Positions 8,156 to 18,360 of a DNA stretch of 64,000 bases are shown here, one piece after another. The position numbers and the translations under genes were made by a program. The first letter of the stretch is position 1; every line of letters begins with the position of its first letter. The stretch is from Dyadobacter sp. CY326 (lineage in GTDB: Bacteria > Bacteroidota > Bacteroidia > Cytophagales > Spirosomataceae): the NCBI RefSeq assembly GCF_021390515.1, contig NZ_JAJUXI010000004.1, positions 372,001 to 436,000 on the forward strand. Direction: 5' to 3'. Below the pieces are notes generated by a model. That model worked only from the letters and a program-made list of their open reading frames with translations. It was not told the DNA's origin and made no database searches.

Positions 8156-9466
8156 ATGGAAGTCAAAACACCTAACTCATCCAGCACCAGTAACAACGGT
8201 TTCACCGGGGGCTCGACAATGGACAAAATAAAACCAAAAAAGTTTTGGACCACCCAACGCATTGGCATAATCGCCGGCAGCACGTTGCTAGTGGCCTTTC
8301 TTGTATATCAATTCTTTTTTGCAGATAAGCGCAGCAAGCTCAATGTGGAGCAGGACAAGCTCACTGTTTCGACCGTTAAGCAAGGAAAATTTGACGAATT
8401 CATTGTCGTTACCGGTGTGGTTCAACCATTGAAAACTATCCAGCTCGATGCGATTGTAGGCGGATATGTGACAGAAAAACTGATTGAAGGTGGAAACATG
8501 GTAAAGCAAGGCGAGGTACTTTTGAAACTGGAAAACCAGAACCTAAAACTAAGCTTTTTGCAATCAGAAACAGAAGCCAGCCGACTGGTTAACGATCTTC
8601 AAAATACGCGTCAGAGTCTGCGCATTGCACGATTTAATCTGCAAAAAACATTGAGCGAACTCGATTTCCAGATTGATCAGGCGCGGGATGCACATGAACG
8701 TAACACGAAGCTATATAAGGATAAGGTGATCCCGGATGCGGATTATTTGAAGACAAAAAGAGAATTTGAGCGTCTTTCCAAGCAACGCGACATTGAAGTT
8801 GAATCTCAAAAGTATCAGGAAGAAAACTCAAAAATGCAGATCACACAGTTGGAAGGAACACTGGCCAGCACACAGAAAAACGTAAATCTTTGGAGACAAA
8901 CGCTTGAAAACCTTTCGGTGAAGGCTCCGGTTTCTGGTTTGCTCTCTTCAATGAATGTGGAAGTAGGATCGAACATTAATCAGGGACAAAACATTGGACA
9001 AATAGATGACCTGAACGGCTTCAAAATGCGTGTGAGTGTTGATGAACATTATATTTCCAGGATTTTTGCGGGATTGCAGGGTTCGATGGAATTCAATGGA
9101 AAAGATTATGGATTGAAGATCATTAAAATATATCCGGAAGTTTTGAGCGGCAGATTTGAAGTGGATATGCAGTTCGATAAAGGCGCTCCCGAGTTGATCA
9201 AAAGAGGGCAATCCGCGCCGATCCGTCTGCAATTGGGTCAACCTTCGCAGGCAACATTACTTCCTGTGGGCGGATTTTTCTCAGAAACCGGCGGAAACTG
9301 GGTGTATGTTGTGGGTGAAGATGGCAAGCGTGCTGCGAAACGCAAGATTACATTGGGTCGCAAAAATCCAGAATATTTCGAAGTCTTGGAAGGTTTGCAG
9401 CCAGGAGAAAAGGTCATTACAAGTTCATACGAGAACTTTGGAGACAATGAAGTGCTTGAATTTTAA
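8156..9466 (+). CDS. HlyD/MacA-type periplasmic adaptor (membrane fusion protein)
   Basis: 436 residues from MEVKTPNSS (the ATG at 8219 is also possible). A cytoplasmic tail of about 45 residues precedes one membrane anchor (IGIIAGSTLLVAFLVYQFFF). Next come a lipoyl-like half-motif (VVTGVVQPLKTIQLDAIVGG), a long coiled-coil hairpin (about 130-260, QSETEASRLVNDLQ onward), the second lipoyl half (VKAPVSGLLSSMNVEVGSN) and beta-barrel/membrane-proximal domains (to GEKVITSSY). Adaptors of this kind link an inner-membrane transporter to an outer-membrane channel. It is followed by the ATPase after 91 bp and is the only adaptor in the window, so it would have to serve many permeases if they act in efflux. 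Confidence 0.9.
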   Translation: MEVKTPNSSSTSNNGFTGGSTMDKIKPKKFWTTQRIGIIAGSTLLVAFLVYQFFFADKRSKLNVEQDKLTVSTVKQGKFDEFIVVTGVVQPLKTIQLDAIVGGYVTEKLIEGGNMVKQGEVLLKLENQNLKLSFLQSETEASRLVNDLQNTRQSLRIARFNLQKTLSELDFQIDQARDAHERNTKLYKDKVIPDADYLKTKREFERLSKQRDIEVESQKYQEENSKMQITQLEGTLASTQKNVNLWRQTLENLSVKAPVSGLLSSMNVEVGSNINQGQNIGQIDDLNGFKMRVSVDEHYISRIFAGLQGSMEFNGKDYGLKIIKIYPEVLSGRFEVDMQFDKGAPELIKRGQSAPIRLQLGQPSQATLLPVGGFFSETGGNWVYVVGEDGKRAAKRKITLGRKNPEYFEVLEGLQPGEKVITSSYENFGDNEVLEF

Positions 9467-9557
9467 GCTGAATAAAACCGCTATCAGTAAATCAATTAAT
9501 CAATCATAACCAAAAGGCCGACAGTTGATCGCTGGAAGCCGACAGCCTAAGAAAAAA

Positions 9558-10235
9558 ATGATTAAAATTAACAACCTTCATAAGATCTTTTCTACGGAAG
9601 AAGTAGAAACCACAGCCCTGAACGGCATTGACATGGATGTAAAAGACGGCGAATTCGTCGCCATCATGGGACCGTCCGGTTGTGGAAAATCAACCTTATT
9701 AAATATCCTGGGGCTGCTGGATAATCCAAGCGAAGGATCCTACGAATTTTACGGAACAGAAGTGGCGAAGATGTCAGAGAGACAGCGTGCCCAGATTCGT
9801 AAAGGAAACATTGGTTTCGTGTTCCAAAGCTTTAACCTGATCGACGAACTTACTGTTTATGAGAACGTTGAGCTCCCATTACTTTATCTAAAAACACCTC
9901 CTGCCGAGCGCAAGGAAAAAGTAGAAGCTGCGCTTACACGCATGAACATGATGCACCGCCGCAACCACTTTCCGCAGCAGCTTTCGGGTGGACAGCAACA
10001 AAGAACTGCCATTGCACGGGCCGTAGTTGCCACACCAAAAACGATCCTTGCGGATGAGCCAACAGGTAACCTCGACTCCAAAAACGGGGAAGAAGTGATG
10101 AACCTGCTCAGCCAGCTTAATGCAGCCGGAACTACGATTTTAATGGTGACTCACTCGCCATATGATGCGGGTTTTGCACATCGCATTGTCAATCTTTTTG
10201 ATGGCAAGATCGTGACAGAGAAAGTGCACGTGTAG
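9558..10235 (+). CDS. MacB/LolD-type ABC transporter ATPase
   Basis: 225 residues from [11 protein letters not shown]; the ATG follows an A-rich stretch, and the TTG at 9525 would only add a non-homologous tail. All ABC motifs are intact: Walker [10 protein letters not shown] (38-46), Q-loop Q90 ([10 protein letters not shown]), signature LSGGQ (142-146), Walker B ILADEP (163-168) followed by the D-loop region TGNLDS, and H-loop H199 (VTHS). The length and the [16 protein letters not shown] segment are typical of the ATPases of type VII (MacB/LolCDE/FtsEX) mechanotransmission systems. It is the sole ATPase for 18 permeases in this window. The first permease follows after 30 bp. Confidence 0.93.
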   Translation: MIKINNLHKIFSTEEVETTALNGIDMDVKDGEFVAIMGPSGCGKSTLLNILGLLDNPSEGSYEFYGTEVAKMSERQRAQIRKGNIGFVFQSFNLIDELTVYENVELPLLYLKTPPAERKEKVEAALTRMNMMHRRNHFPQQLSGGQQQRTAIARAVVATPKTILADEPTGNLDSKNGEEVMNLLSQLNAAGTTILMVTHSPYDAGFAHRIVNLFDGKIVTEKVHV

Positions 10236-10265
10236 CGTTGCAAAGAGGTTAATAACCCAAATTAC

Positions 10266-12695
10266 ATGCTGCAAAATTACATCAAGATCGCCTGGCGGAA
10301 TCTGCGTAAACACAAGTTTTACTCATTTCTGAACATCTTCGGACTCGCGTTGGGGCTGTCGAGCTGCCTGCTGATCACACTTTATGTGCTTGATGAGCTG
10401 AGTTATGACAAATCGTTCGCCAACGCGGATCGGATTTTCAGGGTCAATTCAGATATTCGCTATGGCGGATCGGACATGTCGCTTGCTGTTGCGCCAGATC
10501 CGCTTGCGTTTACAATGAAGAAGGATTATCCGCAGATTGAGCAGGCTGTAAGATTGCGGGAAAATGGCAGCCAGCTTGTCCGCAGGGCAGAAGTTGCCGA
10601 AAATTTTAAAGAGAACAACGTCTATTTTGCCGATTCCACTTTTTTCAAAGTGTTTTCTGTCCCGCTTTTAATGGGCGATCGGGAGAAAGCGCTGAAAGAT
10701 CCGCACACGGTTGTGATTTCAGCAAGCAATGCGGTCAAATATTTTGGAAAACAAAACCCGTTAGGAAAGCCGCTGATCGTCGATAATTCGGAAACTTACA
10801 CCGTTACCGGCGTCATGCAGGACATTCCCAAGCAGTCGCATTTGCGTGATGTGAATATGTTGCTTTCCATGAGTACGAGTGCAGAAAGCCGTCTGGATGC
10901 CTGGGGGAGCCATAATTACATCACTTATTTTTTGCTTAGAGAGGGCGTCGATGCCCAACAATTCGAAAGCAATTTTGAGACTGTTTTGCAAAAATATACG
11001 GCCAAATGGCTTGTGAGTTTTCTCGGCGCTTCGCTGAACGAAATACGCAAATCGGGAAGTTATCTGCGTTACACGCTCATGCCGCTTACCAAAATTCACC
11101 TACATTCAAGCCGAACCGCTGAGATCAATGTGAACGGCAATGTACAATACGTATATATTTTCGCGGTTGTAGCATTATTCCTGCTCACGATCGCCTGCGT
11201 AAACTTCATGAACCTCGCCACGGCGCGTTCTGCAAACCGGGCAAAAGAGGTTGGTGTGCGTAAGGCTTTGGGTTCTGAGCGGTCCTCGCTCGTGAGCCAG
11301 TTTCTGACAGAATCGGTGATGCTGAGCTTTTTTTCGCTTGCATTGGCTGTTGTTCTGGCTTATGTGGCGCTTCCGTTGTTCAACAATCTGGCAGGGAAGC
11401 AAGTCAGTTTTCCGATACAGGAAGTTTGGTTTTGGGTTGCGTTGCTGGTTACGGGCGGCGTAGTCGGTGTGTTGGCGGGCAGTTATCCCGCATTTTTCCT
11501 ATCTGCATTCAAGCCATTAAAAGTTTTGAAAAACAGCGTGGAGCTGCAAGGAAAGGGAGGCAATCTGCGCAATGCACTCGTTGTTTTTCAATTTGTGATC
11601 TCCGTCATGCTCATTGTAGGCACAGGCGTGATTTATCAGCAGCTCAATTTTATTCAAACCAAAAAGTTAGGCTTCAATAAAGATCAAATGCTGATCGTTA
11701 ACGACGCCTATGCACTTGATAATCAAGTTAAAGCATTCAAGGAACAAGTGATGCGACTGCCGAATGTGGCCGCTGCGACAGTAACAAGCTTCTTGCCAAC
11801 CCCATCCTCCCGCACCGATCACACTTTCTTTCCGGTTGGCCAGATGCAACAGGAAAAAGGCATTAATATGCAGAAATGGTCGGTTGATTATGATTTTGTA
11901 AAAACAATGGGTTTACAAATGGCCAGCGGAAGGCCTTTTCAAGAAGAATTCCCTTCCGATTCTTCTGGCATTATTATTAATGAAGCAGCAGCGAAAGTTT
12001 TGGGATATGCAGATCCGGTTGGAAAACGGATATTTGGATATAATGACGTCGCAATGGCTAATAAGGTGACTTACACAATCATTGGCGTCGTAAAAAACTT
12101 CCATTTTGAATCGTTAAAGAAAAATATTATGGCACTGAGTTTGGTGCTTGACAAAAGCAATGGAACCGTCGTTTTCAAATTGAATGGCGGCGATATGGCC
12201 CAAACCGTCGGTCGGGTTGAGCAGCTTTGGAAAAAAATGGCACCGGGACAACCATTCAATTACCGGTTTATGGATGAAGATTTCAATGAAGTTTACCGCA
12301 GCGAACAGCGCGTTGGACAGATTTTTATCACGTTCGCAGTCATTTCAATCATCATTGGTTGCTTCGGATTATTCGGTTTATCGGCTTACACGGCCGAGCG
12401 CCGGACCAAGGAAATCGGTGTGCGGAAAGTACTTGGAGCAAGCGTTGCCAATATTGTCACATTGCTTTCAAAAGAATTTTTAAGGCTCATCATCATCGCC
12501 ATACTGATCGGCACGCCCATTGCCTGGTTTGGCATGAATCAATGGCTTAGCGACTTCGCCTACCACGTAAACTTGCCATGGTGGATGTTCTTCGCCGCAG
12601 GAGCCATCGCCATCACAATCGCGCTGCTAACCGTAAGTTTCCAAAGCATCAAAGCCGCATTAATGAACCCGGTAAAGAGTTTGCGGAGTGAGTAG
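10266..12695 (+). CDS. Double-length MacB/FtsX-type permease 1
   Basis: 809 residues; this entry gives the layout shared by all 18 paralogues. N-terminal amphipathic motif (MLQNYIKIAWRNL), TM1 about 20-42, MacB-type periplasmic domain 1 about 45-265, TM2 about 290-313, cytoplasmic motif RAKEVGVRKALGS (325-337), TM3 and TM4, TM5 about 435-457, periplasmic domain 2 about 460-670 (with ASGRPF and VVKNFHFESL), TM6 about 680-705, the second cytoplasmic motif RTKEIGVRKVLGAS (713-726), TM7, a WLSDFAYHV loop, TM8 and the tail NPVKSLRSE. It is thus a fused permease pair that could fill both halves of a MacB-like complex. It lies directly behind the ATPase. Its closest sibling here is 47329-49743. Confidence 0.93.
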   Translation: MLQNYIKIAWRNLRKHKFYSFLNIFGLALGLSSCLLITLYVLDELSYDKSFANADRIFRVNSDIRYGGSDMSLAVAPDPLAFTMKKDYPQIEQAVRLRENGSQLVRRAEVAENFKENNVYFADSTFFKVFSVPLLMGDREKALKDPHTVVISASNAVKYFGKQNPLGKPLIVDNSETYTVTGVMQDIPKQSHLRDVNMLLSMSTSAESRLDAWGSHNYITYFLLREGVDAQQFESNFETVLQKYTAKWLVSFLGASLNEIRKSGSYLRYTLMPLTKIHLHSSRTAEINVNGNVQYVYIFAVVALFLLTIACVNFMNLATARSANRAKEVGVRKALGSERSSLVSQFLTESVMLSFFSLALAVVLAYVALPLFNNLAGKQVSFPIQEVWFWVALLVTGGVVGVLAGSYPAFFLSAFKPLKVLKNSVELQGKGGNLRNALVVFQFVISVMLIVGTGVIYQQLNFIQTKKLGFNKDQMLIVNDAYALDNQVKAFKEQVMRLPNVAAATVTSFLPTPSSRTDHTFFPVGQMQQEKGINMQKWSVDYDFVKTMGLQMASGRPFQEEFPSDSSGIIINEAAAKVLGYADPVGKRIFGYNDVAMANKVTYTIIGVVKNFHFESLKKNIMALSLVLDKSNGTVVFKLNGGDMAQTVGRVEQLWKKMAPGQPFNYRFMDEDFNEVYRSEQRVGQIFITFAVISIIIGCFGLFGLSAYTAERRTKEIGVRKVLGASVANIVTLLSKEFLRLIIIAILIGTPIAWFGMNQWLSDFAYHVNLPWWMFFAAGAIAITIALLTVSFQSIKAALMNPVKSLRSE

Positions 12696-12766
12696 GGGGG
12701 GCTTCTTTCGATAATAACCTATTTACAAAAAACTGAAATACACATTGTTTGTCCTAATGTAACAAT

Positions 12767-13168
12767 CTAAATAAACGGATTAATGATGGTCAGTTTATTT
12801 TCAATCAATTGGTTATGTTGCAGATCTTCGGAGTACAGGATGCTGCAATTGGCTTCCAATGCGGATGCGACGATAATGCTATCAAATAGTTGGAAGTCAT
12901 ATCTAACTAATAATTGTTTTGACTTGGCAAGAATGTGTGAGTCGATAGGTGCAATTTCACAAGCTTCAACCAAAACAAGACAATGTTCAATCAATCGCAG
13001 CTTAGGCACTTTGAGAAGCCTTTTCAAAACATTCAAATACTCAGAAATAACCTGCGCTGATATTACCGGGGATTCAGTTATAATTTCCTTTGCTCGAACT
13101 GTTTTATTGGAAGATGGTTCTTCGTGCAGATATATTAGGATATTGGTGTCTACAGCAATTTTAGTCAT
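12767..13168 (-). CDS. PIN-domain (VapC-like) toxin
   Basis: 133 residues covering a whole PIN domain. Candidate metal-binding acids are D7 (AVDTNILIY), E43 (ISEYLNVL), D96 (LFDSIIVASAL) and D115 (YSEDLQ). VapC-type PIN proteins are Mg-dependent RNases held inactive by a co-encoded antitoxin. The start codon overlaps the upstream antitoxin gene by 8 bp, as usual for such pairs. The module lies antisense between permeases 1 and 2, where it may have inserted into an originally continuous permease operon. Confidence 0.85.
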   Translation of the reverse strand: MTKIAVDTNILIYLHEEPSSNKTVRAKEIITESPVISAQVISEYLNVLKRLLKVPKLRLIEHCLVLVEACEIAPIDSHILAKSKQLLVRYDFQLFDSIIVASALEANCSILYSEDLQHNQLIENKLTIINPFI

Positions 13169-13391
13169 CGTAATTGTTTGCTTCGTCGCGGTCGAATTTG
13201 TAGTTAGATAAGTCGATTTTTAAGTCTTGAAGTGAGTCATTGAGCTTTGCCATCTTGTCAATTTTCTCGTCGAATGACCTATTTTCAATCTCAAAAGCGA
13301 TCACCTCGACCTGTTTCCCAATCATTTCGTCGGGCAGATTAATTGTGTAGGAGTTGCCGGTTGGCACTATGATTTCCCTGATCAGTTCCAT
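13161..13391 (-). CDS. Putative antitoxin of the PIN-domain toxin
   Basis: 76 residues. The N-terminal half (MELIREIIVPTGNSYTINLP, then DEMIGKQVEVIAFEI) resembles the swapped-hairpin start of VapB/AbrB-like antitoxins. The acidic, disorder-like C-terminus (DLSNYKFDRDEANNYDD) would be the toxin-binding tail. The family assignment is weak; the pairing rests on its size and its 8-bp overlap with the PIN gene. Confidence 0.7.
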   Translation of the reverse strand: MELIREIIVPTGNSYTINLPDEMIGKQVEVIAFEIENRSFDEKIDKMAKLNDSLQDLKIDLSNYKFDRDEANNYDD

Positions 13392-13414
13392 AGTTAAATG
13401 TATTTGCGTGTTAT

Positions 13415-13422
13415 CAAAGTTA
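13415..13422 (-). promoter_or_regulatory. -7 element (TAACTTTG) of the antitoxin-toxin pair
   Basis: On the minus strand the bases read TAACTTTG, matching TAnnTTTG. The antitoxin ATG at 13391 lies about 24 bases downstream. No convincing TTG -33 element is seen. Confidence 0.35.
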
Positions 13423-13466
13423 ACTAAAAAATGCCATAATCATAAGCCACCATCAGCGCTATAGCC

Positions 13467-15851
13467 ATGATCAAGAACTATCTTAAAATTGCGATTCGTA
13501 ATTTGACGAGAAATAAGATTTTCTCCTTTATCAATATTGCTGGGTTGTCGCTGGGACTGACCTGTTGCATGCTTATCGTGCTTTATACCAAAGACGAGGT
13601 GAGTTTTGACCGCTTTCAGGAAAAGAAAGATCAGCTTTTCCGGATCCAGGTTACCATGTCAGATGCGCGCGAAACGCGCACAATTGGCAGCACGAACACC
13701 GTTCATGGGCCAAGCTTCAAACAGGAAATTCCGGAAATTAAAGAGATTGTCAGAGCGCAGAGCAATTCATTCGTAACCAGAAAAGGCAACGAGCTGCTGA
13801 GTGAAGATGTGCTTTTTGCTGACAATAACTTTTTTGAAGTGTTTTCCATGCCGCTGGTTGCAGGCGATCCCAAAACCGTGCTTGCCAATGTCAATTCGAT
13901 TGTTTTGACAGAAGAAATAGCGGAGAAATATTTTAATACAAAGGATGCCGTCGGTAAAACGATGGAGCTGAAAATTGGTGATGGCTTTGAGAAATTTATC
14001 GTGGCCGGCATTGCCAAAAAATGTCCGCAAAATTCATCCATCCAGTTTGGCGCCGTTATCCCATTCGAATTGCAAATTGCCAGAGGTTGGACGGATAAAG
14101 AATGGTTGGGGTTTTATATGAACACATTCGTGCTGCTTCACGAAAAAGCGGATTACAGAACGGTCATTCCAAAACTAAATCAGGTTTTTAAAACAAAGTC
14201 AGCGGAAGAGATCAGCAAGATTAAGGACTTCGACCAAAAGATCAGTTTCAGCCTGCAACCGTTTCTAGACATTCACCTCGATAACGAAACAAGCGATATT
14301 CGCAATGGCTTAGGAAAAGGCAGCAGCCCGATTTATTCCTACATTTTATCGGGCATCGCGATTTTTATCCTGCTCATTGCCTGCATTAACTTTGTCAATC
14401 TGACTGTCGCGCGGTCACTTAACCGGGCGAAGGAAATTGGCATCCGTAAAGTTGTTGGAAGTCAGCGCAAGCAATTGATGTATCAATTTTTGGGCGAATC
14501 GTTCCTGCTTTCGTTCATTGCATTTGCCTTTGCTATTGTTCTTACGCTTGGCGTTTTGCCAACATTCAATGAGTTGGCGAACAAACAGTTGGCGCTCAGT
14601 TATCTGTTCGATATCAAGCTCGTAACGGGTTATTTTGCCCTATTCCTGTTAACCGGCATGGTTGCTGGTTTCTATCCTGCGCTAGTGCTTTCAGGTTTTA
14701 GTCCCGCGCAAACGCTGTATAACCGAACCAAGTTGACGCAGAAAAATTATCTTACAAAGGGCTTGGTCGTGTTCCAATTTGCCTTGTCCGTTTGTCTGGT
14801 CATTGGCACCATTGTTATTTATTCTCAATTCAAATATTTGACAAACAAACACTTAGGCTATAATGATAAAAACCTGATGAGTTTCAGTCTGGGGCGCGGC
14901 AGCTCAGGAGAGAAATATCTTGACGTTGTAAAAACCGAATTGCAAAGCATGGCCGGCATTGATAAAATTGCCGCATTCAATGGAAATTATAATGGAACGC
15001 TCGCAGAAATTGAGTCTGGTAAAATAGGTTTTGGTTACATTGGGGTGGATGACGATTTCTTGAAAACATTGGAAATTCCGGTCGTGAAGGGGCGTAATTT
15101 TTCCAAAAGCTTTCCTTCTGATCGCATTCAGTCTGTGGTGGTGAATGAAGCTTTTGTGAAGGAGGCGGGTTGGAAAGATCCGATTGGTAAGGAAGTGAGT
15201 TTCGAATGGAAAAAACAACGTGCAACGGTCATCGGCGTGGTCAAAGACTATCATTATGCCTCGCTGAAAGACACCATCAAACCCCTGCTAATGACACAAG
15301 ATCCCGGTTATGGATTAAGCACATTGTTTCTCAAACTGAGCAAGGGAAACACAGTTGAAACCGTCAAAGCGATTGAAAAAGTCTTCCGAAAGCATGTCCC
15401 TTACATGCCGTTTGATTATCAATTCGAAGATGTTAAAAATCAAAAACGATACGAATCGGAAGCCAAATGGAAAGAAATGATCACGCTTGCCGCAGTGCTC
15501 TCCATATTCGTTTCTTGCATTGGACTTTTCGGACTCGCTACATTCAATGCCGAAACGCGCGTGAAGGAAATCGGCATCCGGAAAGTGCTAGGCGCCTCGG
15601 TGGCCAGCATAGCCGCATTGTTGTCGTCCGATTTCATCAAACTGGTGCTCGTCGCCATTGTTGTCGCGCTGCCATTCTCTTATTATGCCGTCAATATGTG
15701 GTTGCAGGATTTTCCCTATCGCATTGACATTTCATGGTGGTATTTCGCCGCTGCGGCTCTTTTGGCCATTCTGGTTGCCTTGCTGACGGTCGGATATCAA
15801 AGTTTGCGAACGGCAATGCTCGATCCGGCAAAGTCATTAAGAAGTGAATAA
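13467..15851 (+). CDS. Double-length MacB/FtsX-type permease 2
   Basis: 794 residues starting MIKNYLKIAIRNL. Both cytoplasmic motifs are intact: RAKEIGIRKVVGS near 320 and RVKEIGIRKVLGAS near 699. Domain 2 carries VVKDYHYASL near 592, a variant of the common DFHF motif. The tail is DPAKSLRSE, with Ala in place of the usual Val. The start codon is preceded by TAGCC, a context shared with several paralogues. It follows the antisense toxin-antitoxin pair; neither the tandem inverted repeats nor a TGGCAT box lies in the 75 bp upstream, so it relies either on read-through from the first operon or on a promoter I cannot see. Confidence 0.92.
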   Translation: MIKNYLKIAIRNLTRNKIFSFINIAGLSLGLTCCMLIVLYTKDEVSFDRFQEKKDQLFRIQVTMSDARETRTIGSTNTVHGPSFKQEIPEIKEIVRAQSNSFVTRKGNELLSEDVLFADNNFFEVFSMPLVAGDPKTVLANVNSIVLTEEIAEKYFNTKDAVGKTMELKIGDGFEKFIVAGIAKKCPQNSSIQFGAVIPFELQIARGWTDKEWLGFYMNTFVLLHEKADYRTVIPKLNQVFKTKSAEEISKIKDFDQKISFSLQPFLDIHLDNETSDIRNGLGKGSSPIYSYILSGIAIFILLIACINFVNLTVARSLNRAKEIGIRKVVGSQRKQLMYQFLGESFLLSFIAFAFAIVLTLGVLPTFNELANKQLALSYLFDIKLVTGYFALFLLTGMVAGFYPALVLSGFSPAQTLYNRTKLTQKNYLTKGLVVFQFALSVCLVIGTIVIYSQFKYLTNKHLGYNDKNLMSFSLGRGSSGEKYLDVVKTELQSMAGIDKIAAFNGNYNGTLAEIESGKIGFGYIGVDDDFLKTLEIPVVKGRNFSKSFPSDRIQSVVVNEAFVKEAGWKDPIGKEVSFEWKKQRATVIGVVKDYHYASLKDTIKPLLMTQDPGYGLSTLFLKLSKGNTVETVKAIEKVFRKHVPYMPFDYQFEDVKNQKRYESEAKWKEMITLAAVLSIFVSCIGLFGLATFNAETRVKEIGIRKVLGASVASIAALLSSDFIKLVLVAIVVALPFSYYAVNMWLQDFPYRIDISWWYFAAAALLAILVALLTVGYQSLRTAMLDPAKSLRSE

Positions 15852-15871
15852 ACAGGAAAACATTGACGCCG

Positions 15872-18262
15872 ATGCTTAGTAATCAAATCAAAATTGCATT
15901 CAGAAACCTGCGCAGTTCCGCCTTATTTACAAGTCTCAACATTGCCGGGCTGACAGGCGGCATGGTTGCAGCGGTTTTCATCTTGATATGGGTTCAGAAT
16001 GAGCTTAGTTACGACGGTTTTCATAGTAAAAGCGAGCGCATCAGCAGGATCATTACGCATTTGCAAGTCAGCAAACAGGAAACCTGGAACTGGGCAACCA
16101 CGCCGCTTTTGCTTGCTCCTGAGAGTAAATCCATTCCTGAAATAGAGGCCGTTACGCGGCTCAACGCACCTGGAAGTCTTCCGCTCGTGATTGGTCAGGT
16201 AAAAACAATGGGTGAAAATGCTGCTTATGTTGACACCAATTGGTTTAAAATATTTGATTACAAATTCGTTGATGGTTCGGCTGCGCAATTTGCCTCCGGC
16301 GTGCGAAATATCGCGATTGCAGAAGCACAGGCTGAGCGGCTGTTTGGGCAGGCGGCGGCAGTTGGTAAAATTATCAGAATAGATTCGCTTGATTATGCCG
16401 TTTCCGCAGTTTTCGCAAATAACCCGCCTAATTCCAGCTTTCGATTTGATTTCATCTTGCCATTGGAAGCTTATCTTTCCAATCCAAAAAACTTGGAAAG
16501 TGACAGGAGCTGGAATCAGTTCAACTATCAGACATTTGCATTGCTGAGAGCAGACGCGGATCGCAAAAAAGTGGGCGCAAAACTCACAGCGCTTATTTCT
16601 CGAAACAAAAAAGACGACCAGGGAAAGCCCTCCAAGGACATTGTGCTAGAAGCTGAGGCGCTGACCAATATGCATTTCAATAGGGAGATACAAGGCACGG
16701 ACAAGAGCGAAGGAGACAGGAAAACAATTTACATCTTCTTTGGAATGGCCATTGTGATCCTGGGCGTTGCCTGCATTAATTATGTCAACATTACAACGGC
16801 GCGCGCCAGCGTTCGGTCCAAAGAGGTCGGCGTTAAGAAGTTGCTGGGCGCCAAGCATTCGCACCTTTTTGCACAATTCATGACCGAATCCATCCTGACT
16901 TGTGTGGGTGCTTTTCTCCTGGCAATGTTGCTGATTTATGCGCTCTTGCCCACTTTTAATGGCATTACGGACAAAACTTTCGAACTCGATTTTTCCAACA
17001 AACCGCTTTGGTTTGTGCTCATAGGGACTACTTTGTCAGCCATTGCCTTGACTGGCATTTATCCTTCTTTGTTGCTTTCTTCTTTCAAGCCGTTTGAAAT
17101 TCTTCGTGGAAATAATGTGCTGGGATCTTCCAATGCCGGTTTTAGAAAAGGATTGGTCATTTTGCAATTTACAGTCACGGTCGTTTTTTTGATTTCCGCG
17201 CTTGTGGTTTATCAGCAAATGAAATTTATAAGGGAAAAGGAGTTGGGTTATGACCGTGCCCACGCCTTTGGAATTCACCTGCCCTGGGCAATGAAGGCAA
17301 AAGTGCAGCCAGTGACCTTTAAAGCAAGACTTTTGGGAGAGTCAAGCATTGCAGACGCCACCATTTCGAGCCAGAGCATTGTGCAGATCAACAGCAGCAC
17401 CACGGGCTCTTACGATTGGGATGGGCGGCCCAAGGACTTTAATCCAACAGTTTCGCAACTTTCGGTTGAAGCAAATTTTCATAAAATGTTCAACATTAAA
17501 TTGGCCGATGGGCGTTGGTTTGATGAAGGCCGTGTCGCTGATAAACAGAATGTTGTTTTGAACGAAACGGCTGTCAAAAAGCTGGGGTTAACCAGGCCGG
17601 TGATCGGAAAGCGATTTGATTTTCAGGGCAAAAAAGGCGTGATCATTGGTGTGGTTAAGGATTTTCATTACAAAAGTCTGCGCGAGAAAATCCAGCCGCT
17701 GGTCATGTTCAATGATCTTGATTGGAGTCTTGGAATTTATATAAAGGCCCACCCGGGCAGGGATGCAGAGGCCATACGCGCCACGCAGAAGATTTGGGAA
17801 GAAATGCTGCCAGATTATCCTTTGGAATACAATTTTCTGGATGACACTTACAATAAGCTTTACAAAAACGAAGTGCGGACCGCGGCGCTTTTTAACACAT
17901 TCACCATCGTCGCCGTGCTGATTTCCTGCATGGGTTTATTCGGCCTCGCAACCTTCACCGCAGAGCGACGAATGAAAGAAATCGGCATTCGAAAAGTGCT
18001 TGGCGCATCTGTAACTGCCATCGTTTCGCTTCTTTCAAAGGATTTTCTATTGCTAATCCTGATTTCGATTGTGCTGGCAGCGCCGGTCGGTTATTATTTT
18101 ATGGATAAATGGCTGCGTGGATTTGAATACAAAATTGCACTTAACTGGTCAATTTTTGCATTCGCAGGAATAAGCGCCGTTGTAGTCGCATTGGCCACAA
18201 TCAGTTACCAAAGCCTACGCGCCGCATTAACCAATCCAGTGAAATCGCTGAAAACGGAATAA
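15872..18262 (+). CDS. Double-length MacB/FtsX-type permease 3
   Basis: 796 residues from MLSNQIKIAFRNL; the TTG at 15863 is rejected because the ATG aligns with the family N-terminus. It is one of the more divergent members: the usual NYxKIA reads NQIKIA, the first cytoplasmic motif near 315 is RSKEVGVKKLLGA (Lys for the conserved Arg), and TM2 leads into CINYVNITTARAS. The second motif RMKEIGIRKVLGAS near 700 and the domain 2 motif VVKDFHYKSL are normal. It lies 20 bp behind permease 2 and closes the first cluster. Confidence 0.92.
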   Translation: MLSNQIKIAFRNLRSSALFTSLNIAGLTGGMVAAVFILIWVQNELSYDGFHSKSERISRIITHLQVSKQETWNWATTPLLLAPESKSIPEIEAVTRLNAPGSLPLVIGQVKTMGENAAYVDTNWFKIFDYKFVDGSAAQFASGVRNIAIAEAQAERLFGQAAAVGKIIRIDSLDYAVSAVFANNPPNSSFRFDFILPLEAYLSNPKNLESDRSWNQFNYQTFALLRADADRKKVGAKLTALISRNKKDDQGKPSKDIVLEAEALTNMHFNREIQGTDKSEGDRKTIYIFFGMAIVILGVACINYVNITTARASVRSKEVGVKKLLGAKHSHLFAQFMTESILTCVGAFLLAMLLIYALLPTFNGITDKTFELDFSNKPLWFVLIGTTLSAIALTGIYPSLLLSSFKPFEILRGNNVLGSSNAGFRKGLVILQFTVTVVFLISALVVYQQMKFIREKELGYDRAHAFGIHLPWAMKAKVQPVTFKARLLGESSIADATISSQSIVQINSSTTGSYDWDGRPKDFNPTVSQLSVEANFHKMFNIKLADGRWFDEGRVADKQNVVLNETAVKKLGLTRPVIGKRFDFQGKKGVIIGVVKDFHYKSLREKIQPLVMFNDLDWSLGIYIKAHPGRDAEAIRATQKIWEEMLPDYPLEYNFLDDTYNKLYKNEVRTAALFNTFTIVAVLISCMGLFGLATFTAERRMKEIGIRKVLGASVTAIVSLLSKDFLLLILISIVLAAPVGYYFMDKWLRGFEYKIALNWSIFAFAGISAVVVALATISYQSLRAALTNPVKSLKTE

Positions 18263-18333
18263 GCTTAATTGATTTATTATGTTCAAGTATTGATTCGAAC
18301 CAAATGAATAGTAGCAAATTTTACAATATTGGT

Positions 18334-18341
18334 TAATTTTG
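18334..18341 (+). promoter_or_regulatory. Possible -7 element (TAATTTTG) of the DUF433/DUF5615 pair
   Basis: TAATTTTG fits TAnnTTTG and lies 19 bp before the ATG at 18361. There is no TTG at the expected -33 distance, so this is tentative. Confidence 0.3.
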
Positions 18342-18360
18342 GGAATACAATATTAAAGCT

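Noticed and set aside
12749..12765. TTGT...ACAA pseudo-palindrome after permease 1, looking like another activator site
   Set aside because: The right half lacks CGGAC/CGAAC, the arms do not fit the 7-4-7 layout, and no TGGCAT box follows before permease 2.
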